A stretch of DNA of 64,000 nt from Aureobasidium sp. EXF-3400. Lineage: Eukaryota; Ascomycota; Dothideomycetes; Dothideales; Saccotheciaceae. Each line of letters opens with the position of its first letter. Position 1 is the first letter of the stretch. The position numbers and the translations under genes were made by a program. This document shows positions 21,866-34,232 of the stretch, one piece after another. The DNA is taken from the NCBI GenBank assembly GCA_024195585.1, contig SWBL01000143.1, positions 53,321 through 117,320 on the forward strand, in the 5' to 3' direction. The notes below the pieces were generated by a model, which saw nothing but the letters and a program-made list of their open reading frames with translations, did not search any database and was not told the DNA's origin.

Positions 21866-24800
21866 ATGCAACAATCACTGTTCGCTGCCGCAAGGCTTCG
21901 ATCTGCCTCACTATGCCGAGGCTCTGTCTCCTCTTTGACCAGCAGGCGATGCCTCAACTTGTCTGCCAGAAGACAACAACTCCAACCTAGCAGGCATGTA
22001 CGCCCTGTACAGTTCAGACCTTTCTATTCAAGCACTGCTGCCGAGACTCAACTCGACAGCGAGGGAAATGCTCAATCCAACCTCTTTGCGCCTCTCGACA
22101 CATTTGCCCGTAGGCACATTGGTCCTTCACCCGACGACACCATCGAGATGCTCAAGGCCTTGGATCCTCCGGCAAAGTCTCTGGACGACTTCGTAACACA
22201 AGTCTTGCCCGGAGACATTCTCTCGTCTCGCGACCTCAAGATCGAAGGGCCTGCAGTTCAGAACAGCAAGGGTCAATCTAGTCAAGAGACGAGCTCAGAG
22301 GGTTTCTCGGAGAGTCAGTTGATTGACAGACTCAGAGATATCGCTAGTGGGAACAAGCTGGTCAGAAGTTATATTGGATGCGGCTATGCAGGCACGCGCG
22401 TGCCAGAGGTCATCAAGAGAAACGTCCTCGAGAACCCTGCATGGTACACCAGCTACACTCCCTACCAGCCCGAGATCAGTCAGGGAAGATTAGAGTCCCT
22501 GCTCAACTTCCAGACTATGGTTTCTGATCTCACCGGTCTGCCCATCTCCAACGCATCTGTCCTCGATGAGCCGACGGCTGCTGCTGAAGCCATGACTCTG
22601 TCCATCAACTCCCTCCCTGCCGCACGCCAAAAACGCCCCAACAAGGTCTATCTTGTATCGCACCTGTGCCATCCTCAGACCATCGCTGTTCTTGCCTCTC
22701 GTGCAGAAGGTTTCGGAATCAAAATTGAGGTTGATGATATCCTCAAGGATGGAAGTAAAAGAGTGGAAGAAATAGGCGAAGACTTGGTTGGTGTTTTGGG
22801 ACAATATCCTGATACCCTTGGCGGTGTGCAAGACTTCAAGAATCTCTCCGAGAAGGTACACAAGCTCAAGGCAACTTTCAGTGTTGCGACTGATCTGCTG
22901 GCTCTGACCGTACTCACTCCACCAGGAGAGTTCGGTGCGGATGTGGCTTTCGGAAATGCTCAGAGATTTGGTGTGCCATTTGGATTCGGTGGTCCTCACG
23001 CTGCCTTCTTTGCCTGCAGTGAACAACACAAGCGCAAGATTCCTGGCCGTCTGATTGGACTTTCCAAGGATAGATTAGGAAACCATGCAGCTCGTCTGGC
23101 TCTCCAGACCCGTGAGCAGCACATTCGTCGCGAGAAGGCTACCAGCAACATTTGCACCGCTCAGGCCTTGTTGGCGAACATGAGTGCCATGTATGCTGTC
23201 TACCACGGACCCGAGGGTTTGAAGGCTATTGCTCACAGAGTCATCAACTCTACTCGTGTGGTTGCCGAGGCTGCTTCAAAATGCGGATACACAATTGAGA
23301 CTACTGGCCCATTGTTCGACACTGTTGTCCTCTCAGGAGGCCCTATTGCTGGCAAGGCTAGTGATTTCGCCAAGCTCGCTGAGCAAGAGTACAAAACTAA
23401 CCTCAGAGTTGTCGATGAAAGCCGCATTGGTATCACCTTGGACGAGACTGTGGAGAAGGAAGACCTCCAGGCTATCATTGATTTGCTTTCTGGTGCCGCT
23501 AAGTCATCATCAGAGCTTACTGTTGACAGCCTTGTCAAAGATCTTGGCCTGTCTGCAGGCGAGGCCGTTTCTCATGTTCCTGCCGAACTCCTTAGAAAGA
23601 GCCCATTCTTGACACACCCTGTTTTCAACACACACCATTCCGAGACCAACATCCTCCGCTACATTCACCACTTGCAGTCAAAGGATCTCTCTCTTGTCCA
23701 CTCCATGATTCCCCTTGGTTCTTGTACCATGAAGCTCAACGCCACAACTGAGATGATCCCAATCACCTGGCCCGAGTTCTCGAACATCCATCCCTTTGCC
23801 CCGCCGGAGCAGGCCAAGGGTTACGAGACTCTGATTAACGAACTCGAAGCCGACCTTGCAGAAATTACTGGCTTCCACTCGGTGTCATTACAGCCCAACT
23901 CAGGTGCCCAGGGTGAATTTACTGGTCTGCGTGTCATTCGCAAGTATCTCGAGCAACAGCCTGGTAAGAAGCGCGACATCTGTCTGATCCCGGTCTCTGC
24001 CCACGGTACCAACCCTGCTAGTGCAGCCATGGCCGGTATGCGTGTTGTGACCATCAAGTGTGAGAGCGGTACTGGAAACCTCGACATGGCAGACTTGAAG
24101 GCCAAGTGCGAAAAGCACAAGGATGAGCTTGGTGCCATCATGATCACATACCCTAGCACTTTCGGTGTGTTCGAGCCCAAGGTCAAGGAAGCCTGCGATC
24201 TAGTTCACCAGCATGGCGGTCAAGTTTACATGGACGGTGCAAACATGAATGCACAGATTGGTCTCTGCTCGCCTGGTGAGATTGGTGCTGATGTCTGCCA
24301 TCTCAACCTTCACAAGACTTTCTGTATTCCTCATGGTGGTGGTGGTCCTGGCGTTGGACCAATCGGTGTCGCGGAACATCTCGCTCCTTTCTTGCCTGGT
24401 CACCCTCTGGTGAAGACTGGTGGTTCTCAAGCCATTGCACCCATCAGCGGTGCACCTTGGGGTAGCGCCAGCATTTTGCCGATCAGTTGGGCGTACGTGA
24501 AGATGATGGGCGCTCGTGGTTTGACACACGCTACCAAAATCACATTGCTGAACGCCAACTACATCCTTTCTCGCCTGCGTCCTCACTACCCTATCCTCTA
24601 CACCAATGATAACGGTCGCTGTGCTCATGAGTTCATCCTGGACATCCGCAAGTTCAAGGAGTCTGCTGGTATTGAAGCGATTGATGTCGCCAAGCGCCTC
24701 CAAGACTATGGCTTCCACGCACCGACGATGAGCTGGCCCGTCGCCAACACCCTCATGATCGAACCTACAGAGTCAGAGAGCAAGGAAGAGCTCGATCGTT

Positions 24801-25160
24801 TCTGTGACGCCCTGATCTCCATTCGCAAAGAAATTACCTTGGTGGAAGAAGGCAAGCAACCAAAAGAAGGCAATGTGCTCAAGATGGCACCTCACAGTGT
24901 CAAGGATATTGTGACTTCGGACTGGGAGTCGAGACCATACACCCGTGAGACAGCGGCTTATCCTTTGCCTTGGCTCAAGGAGAAGAAGTTCTGGCCTAGC
25001 GTTACCAGACTTGATGACGGTAAGTTGAATCGTTGGTTTCTTGATATCATGGCATGACTAACGAGAACCAGCATACGGAGACATGAACCTCTTCTGCACC
25101 TGCGCACCCGCAGAGACCTTCGAAGACATGACTGGTGCCGCCGCACCCATGCCTACTTAA
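21866..25160 (+). CDS. GCV2: Glycine decarboxylase, P protein of the glycine cleavage system
   Basis: Two exons, 21866-25019 and 25072-25160 (52-bp intron), giving 1080 residues. The start ATG gives an arginine- and serine-rich mitochondrial presequence (LFAAARLRSASLCRGS). The mature protein shows RHIGPSPDD near its start, ENPAWYTSYTPYQPEISQGR, DEPTAAAEAM, GSCTMKLNAT, and the PLP-binding lysine in NLHKTFCIPHGGGGPGVGP. It decarboxylates glycine and passes the aminomethyl group to lipoyl-H protein in the mitochondrial matrix, feeding one-carbon metabolism. The intron near the 3' end splits a codon (G|CA), and the last exon adds YGDMNLFCTC and an alanine/proline end, matching the family C-terminus. 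Confidence 0.97.
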
Positions 25161-25802
25161 TCTTTTTCTTCTGATCCTTGCTTTTTGTTCCCAGCGATAG
25201 GTCTTCAACGACCTCATATGCCTGACTTAATATACAGTCGAGGTAACCTCACTTGTTTGCATATGGAGGGTGTTTCTTGTTTTCTGTTATCACGAATTTT
25301 ATGGCATCTTCAACGAGGCAGCGTTTGCTATTTACTAAGGGCGGGAAATGTGGACGATGAGTTGTGTTCTCTATCGCAGACGAGTGAATCAAGGACTTAT
25401 CTTGCTTTCTTTCTCTTGTATTGTTCCTACTGTTGTGTTGTGAAGTTGATCTGGGGTTGTATCGCGCCTGCCCCGAAAGTGCTTTCCAGCACGCAACTGC
25501 CTACGTTCACCACGACCTTGCATCACATGCCAACCGCGCTTGCAAGTGGTACTCTTTCTTTCCTTCTTTCCTCTCACACCGAGTTTTTCAAAAGTCATCT
25601 CCCTCAGCTCATCTTCTGCACACTTTCATCCCAAGTTTCTTCTCTTTCCTTCTTTTTTCTCTAGGGGCTCTCTTCATCAACATCTGCCTGTCCACATCGT
25701 GGCTCTCATCAGATCTGCATCACATCAGCCTGCTGCTGCCGCCTCTTGTCTCCGAAACATCAAAATCTCCATTCGTCACAGCGTTGTTGCATACACGTCG
25801 AC
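25161..25802. other. Intergenic region with a long pyrimidine-rich leader
   Basis: No gene seen. Bases about 25550-25700 are strongly C/T-rich on the plus strand, immediately before the ATG at 25803, consistent with a fungal promoter/leader. Confidence 0.55.
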
Positions 25803-26621
25803 ATGTCCGATGTCTCTGTATCTCCTACCAGTGTCGTTGCCTATGGTTCTAAATCCGCAACTGGTGGCACTTGCTTCCTTGACCTGCCGTTCGAGTTGCG
25901 GACGATGGTCTATGACTTGAGCATGTCTGATCGATACGACTGGGACTTTCCATTGCCTGGCCAGCCTAAAGCCAAGGTCATGGGAATCAATTTCTTACAG
26001 TTGTGCAAGCAAATCCGACAAGAGACACACACTCGTGTCTGGTGTGGAAGCTGGACCATCAGAATTCCGCCTGATACAAGCTCGATCAACCTCAGGTTTG
26101 CTACGTCTTCTCTGAACGACTTGGCATTGGCGAAGATCAAAACGTTACGCTTCGATATCCAGATTGATCCCGACACCTTGTCCTCATGGGGACCCATCAA
26201 TCTGGAAGTATTACCAACCTTCGCATCTCTACTAGTACTTGATGTGGATGTGCAACTTGGAAACAGGCACAAAAAAACGAGGTCCGAGCAGTCAGAGGAT
26301 CTGATCAAGTCGGTATTCCTCAGGGGACTCGTTACCCAAATCCTTCTACAGACTCCGCAACACATCCCGACTTTGCTGTGGGATTTGACTTTCTGGAACA
26401 GCAACGGAATCCATTGCTCTGACGCACTAGAGAGTATTGCAAAAGAATACAAACACTTACAAGTGTCCAATTACTTACCCAAGATTCGCAACCTCTACGA
26501 CCTCTCCAGCAGTTCTCCGGTAAGTCAACCAATGTACTATGCTAGCCTGTGCTGACCGCTGTAGCTACAACCAAACACGCCCGTTCGTTCTATCTCACCA
26601 GGTCTTCAGTTCACGCCCTAG
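25803..26621 (+). CDS. 2EXR/F-box-like domain protein, fungal orphan
   Basis: Two exons, 25803-26519 and 26565-26621, giving 257 residues. The 45-bp intron has a GTAAGT donor. Splicing replaces a short read-through end with LQPNTPVRSISPGLQFTP, stop. Residues about 20-65 read FLDLPFELRTMVYDLSM, then FLQLCKQIRQET, the pattern of the 2EXR/F-box-like N-terminal domain widespread and highly expanded in filamentous fungi. No catalytic motif is seen. F-box-like proteins can be substrate adaptors of SCF ubiquitin ligases, but most members of this fungal group are uncharacterised. It is an isolated gene, with AQR convergent on its right. Confidence 0.7.
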
Positions 26622-27162
26622 AGGATCTGATCTGCCGACATTTTAATGCCGATGTTGCGACAATGAATAGCTTTGTTACAAGATTATGCCACAGTTTCTA
26701 GGGTCTCGGAACCACATCCTGGCTCTTGCCATTCTACGAGGTCATTAGGGGAGAACGAGTGGGATAGATGTTTTGCTCAAGAGAATGATTGCTATGATGG
26801 TCTACCAACAGATGCGCATTTATGTATACCATTCGCTGTTCGCTCTCGCTTAGCTTATTGTCTCTCTGAGCCCTCTCCTGGCTTTGCTACAACGTGCGAA
26901 TGCAGAACATCTTAGCCACGATGAGATATGTGCTCGACACTCCGATAAGCAGAATTGAACGTTCACTCGAGTGGGATTTGTTGCCATATCCAAGCAAGCG
27001 CCTTAGAAGCATTAGGCCTTGACGGCGCTGCATCCTCATCATTCAAGGACAAAATCTATTCACTAACCAGAAGGACGAAATATGTGATATCAAAAAGCTG
27101 TACTTTTCCAAAGTTATATAGAATGCTCGCTTGTCATCAGTGCCAATATCAACACCACTCAA
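26622..27162. other. Convergent intergenic region
   Basis: 3' ends of the orphan at 25803-26621 and of AQR face each other here. No gene or RNA feature supported. Confidence 0.5.
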
Positions 27163-30100
27163 CTACATCATCTCCACATCTTCCTCCTCAGCCATCCCCT
27201 CATCTTCAGCATACACTTCCTCGTCATCTTCCATCTCCGCATCAGTGACTGCACTAGCCGGCGGCAAAACACCTTCTCCCTTCTTGATAGCCTCCACCTT
27301 TGCCTTTGTCATTTCGAACACATATTGACCCAAGTGTTCGACTCCCTCCATTTCTGCCGTGTTGCCTTGTTCGCCAACGCCCCTTTGTGTAGGGAACATT
27401 TCGCCTGTGGTGAGGGTAAGCTTGGCGGGGCGGGCGAGCAGAGAAGTGAAAGCGTTGGCGAGGTCAGGAGTTGAGGTGAAGACGTCACGGCGACCGAGGA
27501 TGTAGAGACCTAGACGAGCGCGGGAGAGTGCGACGGTCAAGCGGCGGATGTCACGAAGGTAGCCCGGTCGTGATGTTCGTGTGAGCGAGAGGATGATATC
27601 TGTGTCTCTACGTTAGTGTCTTGTCACGAAGTAAGTGACAGAAATGTATTGCTTACAGTCATTTTGCTCGCCTTGGTACTTGTCGACCGTGCTGACCTTG
27701 CTGGGAAGACCAAACATACGGTTGTTCTGACAACGATGCTTGAGTACATCTCTGACCAAAGCGCGTTGACCAGCGTACGTAGTCAGGATACTGATCTTCT
27801 CTGCAGGGTAACCGAGTAGTCGCATGTACATGTAGATAGCAACGGCATACTCAGCCTCTCCCAAGTTCTGGATGAAATGCGGTAACGGTTCAGTCTCGCC
27901 TTTGCCCTTGTAGTCAGGAACATCAATAAACTGGTAGTCGAAGGCAAAGCCAGCGTTCGCTTGTAGGAATTGTGGTGCCGATGTGACGAGTGGTAAGTTG
28001 CCCAAGGTGGGGTATCGCCATTTGTACAGTTCGGCAAGAGATGGCCTTGCACGACCTTGCTGATCCAGCGTGATCGTTGGTACTCCCAGTCTTACCAATC
28101 TCAAGAACAAACTCTGCTCCAAGTTTGCATACTGACGGAATGCCAAGTTCTGAACGATAGGGCTGTTTTGGAGGTGATCACCAACAAGCACGACGCGTTG
28201 CAACTTCATATCGCCATCACGAGGCTTCTGCAACGCAAGAGGAATGAAGCTTTCGATCTCGGTAACTTGTGCTGCTTCTTCCATGATGATGTTGTCGTAG
28301 CGGAAGCCTAGATCTGCGATTTCTTGACGGCGCATGGCGGCGTGGGTAGATGTCATGGCGATGATGCGTGCTTCTTTGATGAGGAGATAGTTTGCCTTGT
28401 CACGGGCTGTGCGTAAAATTTCGAAGGGGCGGGTGTCGGCAAGAGATGCGAAGATGTGGTCGAGGTGGTTGTTGCAGCCCGAGGCAACATCGATCAATTC
28501 CTCGCGAGAGGCAGTTGCAGGGAAGAGTGGTTGCGGGGCATTGGCGAAGTAGGCATGGAAGGGGAAGGAATCGATGATCTGTTGAGGTTCCGCACCTGCA
28601 TTTACAGCATCCCAATACTTTGTCCAGGCAGGCTTGACGTATACTTGGTTGAAGTAATCGGCAGTCTCGCAACTGCTGCCATGAGCACCAGGAGCGCCAA
28701 TACTAGCAGCCAATCGAGCGACCTCGTACAGATGTACAGCAGCGTTCTCCATGAAGGACTCGACACGACCATGCTTACTATAACTTGCCTCAGTCTCCAG
28801 TTCTTCTTCACCGTGTCCGAGTCTGAGAAGATGGCGCTCATCAATGTCTAAAGCTGTGATCTTCTGGAAGAGCTGATTGAGTGCTTGATTGCTGTGTGCA
28901 ACAAGTAATGTACGTTGTTCGGGGAAGTTGTGGTAGATGTTGTTGATGATTTGTGTTGCGACATCGGTCTTGCCAGTTCCAGGAGGACCAACAATCACAG
29001 TCAGACCAGGTTGGGTTCCTGATGTGATTGCCTCGATCTGTGTTGGTGTGAATCGCACACCGTTTATTTTGGGAGCATCTACAGGGTATGGACCAGGGTT
29101 GGCAGGCTTGTATGTTCCGACCTTGACCGTTTCCACAGCAGGACCTTGCGCAGCTTCAACTGGCTCACGCTTGCGTCTCTTGCTAGGTCTAGCCTCTGGA
29201 GGTGGTGCTGCTATGGTCTCGAGCACATATGGCGGAGGGAAGCTCGAGTTCAACTTCGCATCTGGCTCCACGGTCTTGCCAGGCAAAGACTCAACCAAGT
29301 GCTGCCAGTCAAGGAACGTATCCCGATAGTCAATCGAGTTCAGTCTGTTTGGCAAGCGCTGGTAAGTCGCAGCAGCAGGGTCACTGTAACCGAGGAACAC
29401 CTCTTGCAACCATTGAGGGGCCGGCACATCAGACAATGCCAAATGCTTGATGGAATCCAAGATGAACTTGAAGTTGTTCTCGCGACCTTGACGTCGCACA
29501 AGAAGGTTGATGCTCTCAAGAACATCTGGGTTACCCTTGTCTGTGCGTTCTTTATCTTGTTGATAGGCGATAGGGTCAAGTCTGAGCAAAAGTCTTCGTT
29601 GGCGTCCGCCTCTCGAAGATGCGCCATTAGTCTGAGCTTGAGACTGATCACGGAGCTTGCGACCGTTCTCATCAAGCACGTCGATCACTTCCGCAGAACG
29701 TACGTGTTTGACACCATGTCTGTCTGCTACATCTGCTGCTTCAGACCCTCCGTTACTGAACACTGATGTCGTGTCTCCCACTTGGACAGATACCAAGAAC
29801 ACAACGTCACCTGATCGTAATGTCTCCCACTCCCTGCGGATGTTGGGACCTAAGCGACCTACATCAAGAGTCACCTCGACCTCTACCTTTGAAGGATGAA
29901 GCTCTGAGACTTTAGCAGGTGCGACATCAATGAGAGCAGGTTTCGTGATGGGAATAGCCATTTTGGAGAAGCCGTCGAACTTTGTAGTAGGCCCGGCCTT
30001 TCTTGGTTGTAACCTTTTGACGGTATCCTCAATGTCTTTACGGATCTGATAAAAGGCTTCCGCTCTGTACAACACAAAGGACCTCCACAGGAAGTCACCC

Positions 30101-31455
30101 ATGGTCAGATATTGGAGATTCAACTTTGGGATAGCCAGAGGTCTAGATCCATTGTAGCTCTCAGTGCGAATAAAGGCAGAATCGTAAATGGTGCTCTCGG
30201 TGGGCACAACAGCCATATTTTGCATGGTCTGTTGATACATAGGCACGCTTTCGTGAGCTGAAAGAAGAATTTCCATGTAGAAAGTACGATCGCGCGTGAC
30301 GAGAGTTGAGCTAGGATAGTCGGTCCGGAAGCCGAGCAGGTGGCATAGTTCAACAACCTCATCATCAGACAAAGAAGTAAGATGACTCTGAAGATCCTCT
30401 CTGGTGGCTAACGAGGCAAAGTTGGCCAGGACCAGAATCTTCAGCTTATCCTGGAAATGCTTGAAGGAGACTCTCTGCAACTTGGTCAAAGCGGCATGGT
30501 GTTGTTGATCGAATTCCAGCGAAGTGTACTGACGACCACTGTGGTCTTCGATGGGGAAGCTGGTGTAGTGTTGGAGAAGGTTGTAGAGATCGCGCAAGAG
30601 AGCATTGTCCTCGTCAGCGTACATGGGCGACAGCTTGATGACGGACAGAGTGTTGAGATCCTGTAAGAGGGTGTTGACGAAACGTCTGGTTGGCAGCTGG
30701 CTCTGCAGATCAGACAGCAATTCGACAAAGCGTTCGCAATACAGGACGTTATCCGAGCGAGATTTGGAAGTCGTGTCATACAGACGATCGAAGAAGTCGA
30801 GTGTCAACGAGTACAGCCATGACCTCTCGAAGCGTAATCGGGCTTGTGTAGGGGCGTCTGATCCATCGTATCTCTTGTTGGCGGCTCTCCAAGCCTTCTG
30901 AAGTTGTACGGCCTTTTCCAACTGAGCGTCTCTTGCTTGTTCGCTGTGTAGGTTGTGCCAGATGGCGATGTTGACCAGAGGGGCGCATTCTTTTCTGACG
31001 ATGCCGCTGTCCAGCGATTGGTATGCGATGATGATGAAGGTGAGAAGATGTGTTCGGAGAGTGGTTGCGATGGTAGTGTCGATGGTCATGGACAGTATGC
31101 GACGAAACAAGGACGAGAAGTTCTCCGAGTGTTGGTGGAAGCAGTCCCATACAGCAAGACCTTCGCGACGCTTGACATTGACCAACATGGCCAGCAGCAG
31201 GACGTGGTGATTCGAGGCATCGTCGGTGTATCCAGGCCAGAGGTACAAGTCCAACAGCTGCAGTTGTTCCAGCAACAGCAATGAGCCAAAGTCCTCCTGC
31301 TCCAACTGTGTCCACAGCTCTTTCTCGATCACATCGCGCTGGACCTTGGGCTGCTTGGTCTTATTAAGCCAATGCTTGCGCGCCAGCTGGGCATAGTAAT
31401 TGTCGCCGGTCAAATCGTCAACGGTCGGGCGGCTGGTTCCTTGAGTGTCGGCCAT
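27163..31455 (-). CDS. Spliceosomal RNA helicase Aquarius/Cwf11 (intron-binding protein)
   Basis: Two exons, 31455-27657 and 27599-27163 (57-bp intron), giving 1411 residues, the size of AQR/Cwf11. The N-terminus (NYYAQLARKHWLN) begins the long ARM-like helical region. The C-terminal half is a superfamily-1 (UPF1-like) helicase with Walker A GPPGTGKTDVA, a DEAD-like IIMEEAAQV, VGDHLQ, and the motif across the intron (DKYQGEQND, then YIILSLTRT) that confirms the splice. AQR binds introns upstream of the branch point in the active spliceosome. The tail is acidic (EMEDDEEVYAEDEGMAEEEDVEMM). Frame stays open upstream of 31455 but contains no ATG. Confidence 0.93.
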
Positions 31456-31781
31456 GTTTTTTGCTATTATCTCATGCTGTGTCCAGATGCGACCCTTCCT
31501 AGACAACCTGGAGGACCAGAAAATGTGAGCTGTTGTAGTTTTTGAGCTGTCGCGTTTGTTGCGATGCACGTTGAAACTTCTTGAATCCGAGACCCCCAGA
31601 AACACGCCAAGTCTGTTGACGTCTGCGGAAGTGCCTCTCCATCACTCTTGCTGCTTCTCTCTTTCCACATCTCTTCAGCACTTCTCAATCATCATGAAAA
31701 TATCATTCAGGTTCTCAAGGAGTCGTCATTAAGATTAGGATTTATCTGCTTTTTTCAAAACCATCAATGCCTTCAAAATCA
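31456..31781. other. Spacer between AQR and the DUF4188 gene
   Basis: 325 bases between the AQR start and the 3' end of the next minus-strand gene, so it carries the AQR promoter and the 3' UTR of the neighbour. No gene seen. Confidence 0.5.
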
Positions 31782-32808
31782 TCAGACCGACATGGCTCCT
31801 GCCTTTCCAGCCTCTTTCACCTCCAGTAGGCTTCGATCGAAAGTGCCTGGCAATCTGCCCATGCGACCCGCGGCTGTCTTGAGCACACCCTTAGAATATA
31901 CGAGCGAGTGCTTGTACACTGCTTCCTCTTCGCTCTTTTCCTTTTCCGAGAAGCTTCCCTGCACCCTGTGCTGAATTGCTCCTGCCAACATCGGCTTCGT
32001 ATGCGCATACACTGTCTCCCAGTTCTTGGCTCGCACCTGGTATGTCTCGTGGAAGATACCCAGGTGAGGATACTCAGCTGCGTGCTTGGCCCACCATACC
32101 AATGACTTGCGATGAAGCGGTCCTGTTGCGTATGCCTGGATATGTTCGGCCGTCTTGAAGTACATGATCGTCATTGTTTCGTTGTTCGTAGCTGACTCGG
32201 CGCCAACGAGACTCCTTGATCCAAGGAAACCGTGCTCTTCTTTGTTTGCTGGTTTATTGGTAAGTCTCTGCTCATGAACCCGACATAGATATGCTCACCT
32301 TCAATCTCCTTGACCATGGTTGCGAACTGGGAGCCCAACTCTTTGTAGCCAGGTGCGAAAAGTCCAAAGGGGCTATGAGAGGGGTCAACACCATATAGCT
32401 CAGGCAAAAACATCCTTTACATACTGGTTGACCTTGGAACCGATCAAGAAAACACACACATCCGACTCTGCTGGAGACTCTACACCGTTTGTCGCTTCTC
32501 CAGGAAACTGGGCAGAGTAGTGGTCCAGAATCACGCCGTCCAGGTAATGATTACGCTTGAGGCCGGTGGTGATGGCATATGCGTCTGCGATCCGATACAG
32601 CAACAAACAAACAGCTGGTAAGAAGGCTGTTCGTCCGAGTAATGAGTATGCGGCTGATTGAATCAGAGCACCAATAGCCAGCCATGTCGATACGGAAAAG
32701 TTATCTCTGACCATCTGTTTTTCTCGTCAGTCACAAACAGTGATGTTTGATATCTTGGAGACTTACGAGAAGCAAGTTGCCCCGGTTCTCTGACTTTGGG
32801 GAAGACAT
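31782..32808 (-). CDS. DUF4188 family membrane protein
   Basis: Four exons read on the minus strand: 32808-32767, 32714-32425, 32372-32299, 32239-31782, giving 287 residues. All three introns are 52-59 bp. The N-terminal part has two hydrophobic segments (WLAIGALIQSAAYSLLG and AFLPAVCLLLYRIADAY). The second half carries the family pattern NHPFGLFAPGYKELG, TNNETMTIMYFKTAEHIQAYATGPLHR and HLGIFHETYQV, typical of DUF4188, a ferredoxin-like/dimeric alpha-beta-barrel fold. One named relative is Af470, a component of the fumagillin gene cluster in Aspergillus described as a monooxygenase. Here no biosynthetic genes lie nearby, so a secondary-metabolic role is not indicated. Molecular function is unknown. 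Confidence 0.8.
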
Positions 32809-34232
32809 GCTTGTTGCTACGTGAATGCTCTCTGGCTAGATATCCTGGACCTTTTGGAAGCAGCAGATTGAATATGTTCTTATTCAGTAGTAGTGTGAAT
32901 GCTCAATAATATTTTTCTAGGACCTGACCTGAACTAATGGGTCGGTGTCACAGACTACTTATAGCATCCCCAACCTATCGATTTACGTGCCGCAGCCCCA
33001 TAAAGGATCCAGTCGTTTTTTTTCCTTCTCTGTCTTCGTGTCACAATCATTTCCTCGTTTCAGCCTTGCGTTGGAGCTTCCCAGTCTGCGGAGCCTTTTG
33101 GTGGCGCACGAGTCGTCGGCAGCGGACGAATGTGGAGTGGAAGGATGTCGCCGGGCTGGCCGTCGGGGCGTTTCCCTTTCCGTCGTCCTTTTGTTTTTGG
33201 CACGCATTTTGTGTCAGCAGAACACTTTGCGATCTTTACATGGATCGCAGAGAGGCCGAGAAGGATTCAAGTGTACATTGTACATATCTTACAGTGAACC
33301 ACGCGTCACGCTCTTCGAATGTTTGCCTCGTAGATTCACACACGTCGGCGGTATCAACAGAGCCGTGCCCGCTGGTGGGTTTCGTGGTCGTTCAACCAAT
33401 CCTTCGGGCCATGAACCAGACACGGCGAGACTCTCTCGCTTGCCCCTTTGGTGGTTTCGGGGCCTAGAAAGTCAGTCCCACATCGATTAATTTTGAAGTC
33501 GGTAAGTAGAATGGGTCTAGTGCGTATAACTTGCGAAATCGTACACAACGGATATCCACAGACGCACTGAACCTCGCACTTCTATCCAAATCAGGCAATG
33601 GTGGCTCGCTTCGCTTCAAGTTGCCCGATGGTTCCCCCCCATGAGTAGTTCCCACGAAGCTGAACAAAGGGATCGAATCTTGACTCTTTCTCCTGACGAT
33701 TTTGAGTTGGCAAGCCGGTGGCTGGTCCGATGAGACAAATCGGTGACTTGTTCCGGCAATGGTTCGATCACCTTGCGCGGCACACGTTCGCCGGAGATGT
33801 CAGCATGCACTGTGTTGGTGGTCGAAAGTCGATACATATCAGCTCTTCCTTCCCGCGGTTGCTGTATTGATTGATTACTGATACGCATGTCTTCGGGGCA
33901 AGTACATGGAGACTTGTTCTCTTTATCGAGATCTGGTCAGGTGGTTGTGGAAATGCATGTCACTCTTGATTCCTCATGTGCAGATGTCTACCACATATAC
34001 AGCTATGGATATGTACAACTGTTGAAGCAACAACTTGAGTATTGAGAGCTCTCAGCTCGTCAGATCTCTTTAGCCACAGTTTCCATCTAGACATATTTGT
34101 GCCTTACTCGGCTTGATTATCATTCTGAGGTACAGTAGTGAGAAGGTAGGAATAGGTTTGGTGGAATGAGTACTGTTCAGTCTTGTCAAAGCTACTAGCT
34201 ATCTTACATTACGACCCAATGTCCTCATCTCA
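32809..34232. other. Largest gene-free stretch, about 1.4 kb
   Basis: Two plus-strand frames and one minus-strand frame stay open together through 32940-33490 for up to about 180 codons, but none shows a domain, a biased composition or splice junctions, so I do not call a gene. The rest has only short frames. The promoter of the DUF4188 gene lies at its left end, and the AFG2 3' UTR at its right. Confidence 0.5.

Noticed and set aside
31456..31605. 50-residue extension of AQR
   Set aside because: No ATG occurs in this stretch, and the family begins near the ATG at 31455.
32937..33490. Two long overlapping plus-strand frames (about 176 and 181 codons)
   Set aside because: Both frames are open together, the translations are rich in Cys/Ser/Arg without any domain, and no splice signals support a gene. 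Most likely chance openness.
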